Source: Dysidea avara
Taxonomy: Eukaryota; Porifera; Demospongiae; Dictyoceratida; Dysideidae
DNA length: 64,000 nt
Reading direction: 5' to 3'
Assembly (NCBI RefSeq): GCF_963678975.1
Contig: NC_089275.1
Location: forward strand, 1,073,001-1,137,000
Made by a program: the position numbers and the translations under genes. The notes beneath the pieces were generated by a model that saw nothing but the letters and a program-made list of their open reading frames with translations, was not told where the DNA came from and made no database searches. Below, piece after piece: positions 63,931 through 64,000 of this stretch. Numbering within the stretch: the stretch's first letter is position 1; the number at the start of each line of letters is the position of its first letter.

Positions 63931-64000
63931 TGACCGGATCTGCAAAAACCCGACACAATTGTGCATTTTTCAAATTCCTGTTTATTATGCATTTATAATC
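63931..64000. mobile_element. Start of a TGTGACCGGAT-family fold-back element
   Basis: TGTGACCGGATCTGCAAAAA opens here as at 8343 and 42838. The rest is cut by the window end. Confidence 0.5.

Overview
The window looks like nuclear DNA from an early-branching animal, most likely a sponge. That assignment is inferred from content, with no database comparison. The DNA is AT-rich. Genes are split by GT-AG introns, some only about 50-70 nt long. There is a death-fold/NACHT/LRR innate-immunity gene, and interspersed repeats are very dense. Nothing prokaryotic was seen.

Layout. 1-9.8 kb: almost all repeats. It holds a 5' minisatellite, a hAT element with another nested inside it, a LINE 3' fragment, a 63-bp satellite built on the motif TCTATTAGAGTAT, and two fold-back elements; one of these carries opposed 21-bp arrays in its arms. 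9.8-15.7 kb: the last two exons of a plus-strand gene of unknown function, with transposons in the intron. 15.7-20.2 kb: transposon remnants and a second TCTATTAGAGTA satellite. 20.4-24.1 kb: a complete minus-strand NLR-type gene (about 1029 aa), possibly ending in a transmembrane tail. 24.6-26.1 kb: a LINE fragment and a hAT MITE. 26.2-39.1 kb: a complete nine-exon minus-strand gene for a large EF-hand/coiled-coil/Rab GTPase (546 aa, CRACR2A/RASEF/Rab44 type), whose introns hold an ISL2EU-type transposon and a three-deep transposon nest. 39.27-41.30 kb: a seven-exon plus-strand gene of unknown function (287 aa) that starts 127 bp from the Rab gene. 41.54 kb to the window end: the first 14 exons (554 codons) of VPS18, a HOPS/CORVET subunit.

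The VPS18 introns hold two nearly whole two-gene DNA transposons. One (42.9-47.3 kb) has a THAP-DDE transposase opposite a SAP-SWIM-YqaJ protein. The other (51.9-54.8 kb) has a pogo-like transposase opposite a HIRAN/Ulp1-type protease protein. Both carry disabling changes.

Working together: VPS18 and the Rab gene both belong to endomembrane traffic and flank the unknown gene in a compact block. CACGTG (E-box/CLEAR-like) sites cluster in this block, including one 31 bp before the VPS18 start. The rest of the window is mostly mobile DNA. Exon coordinates come from reading frames, splice sites and phase agreement by eye.
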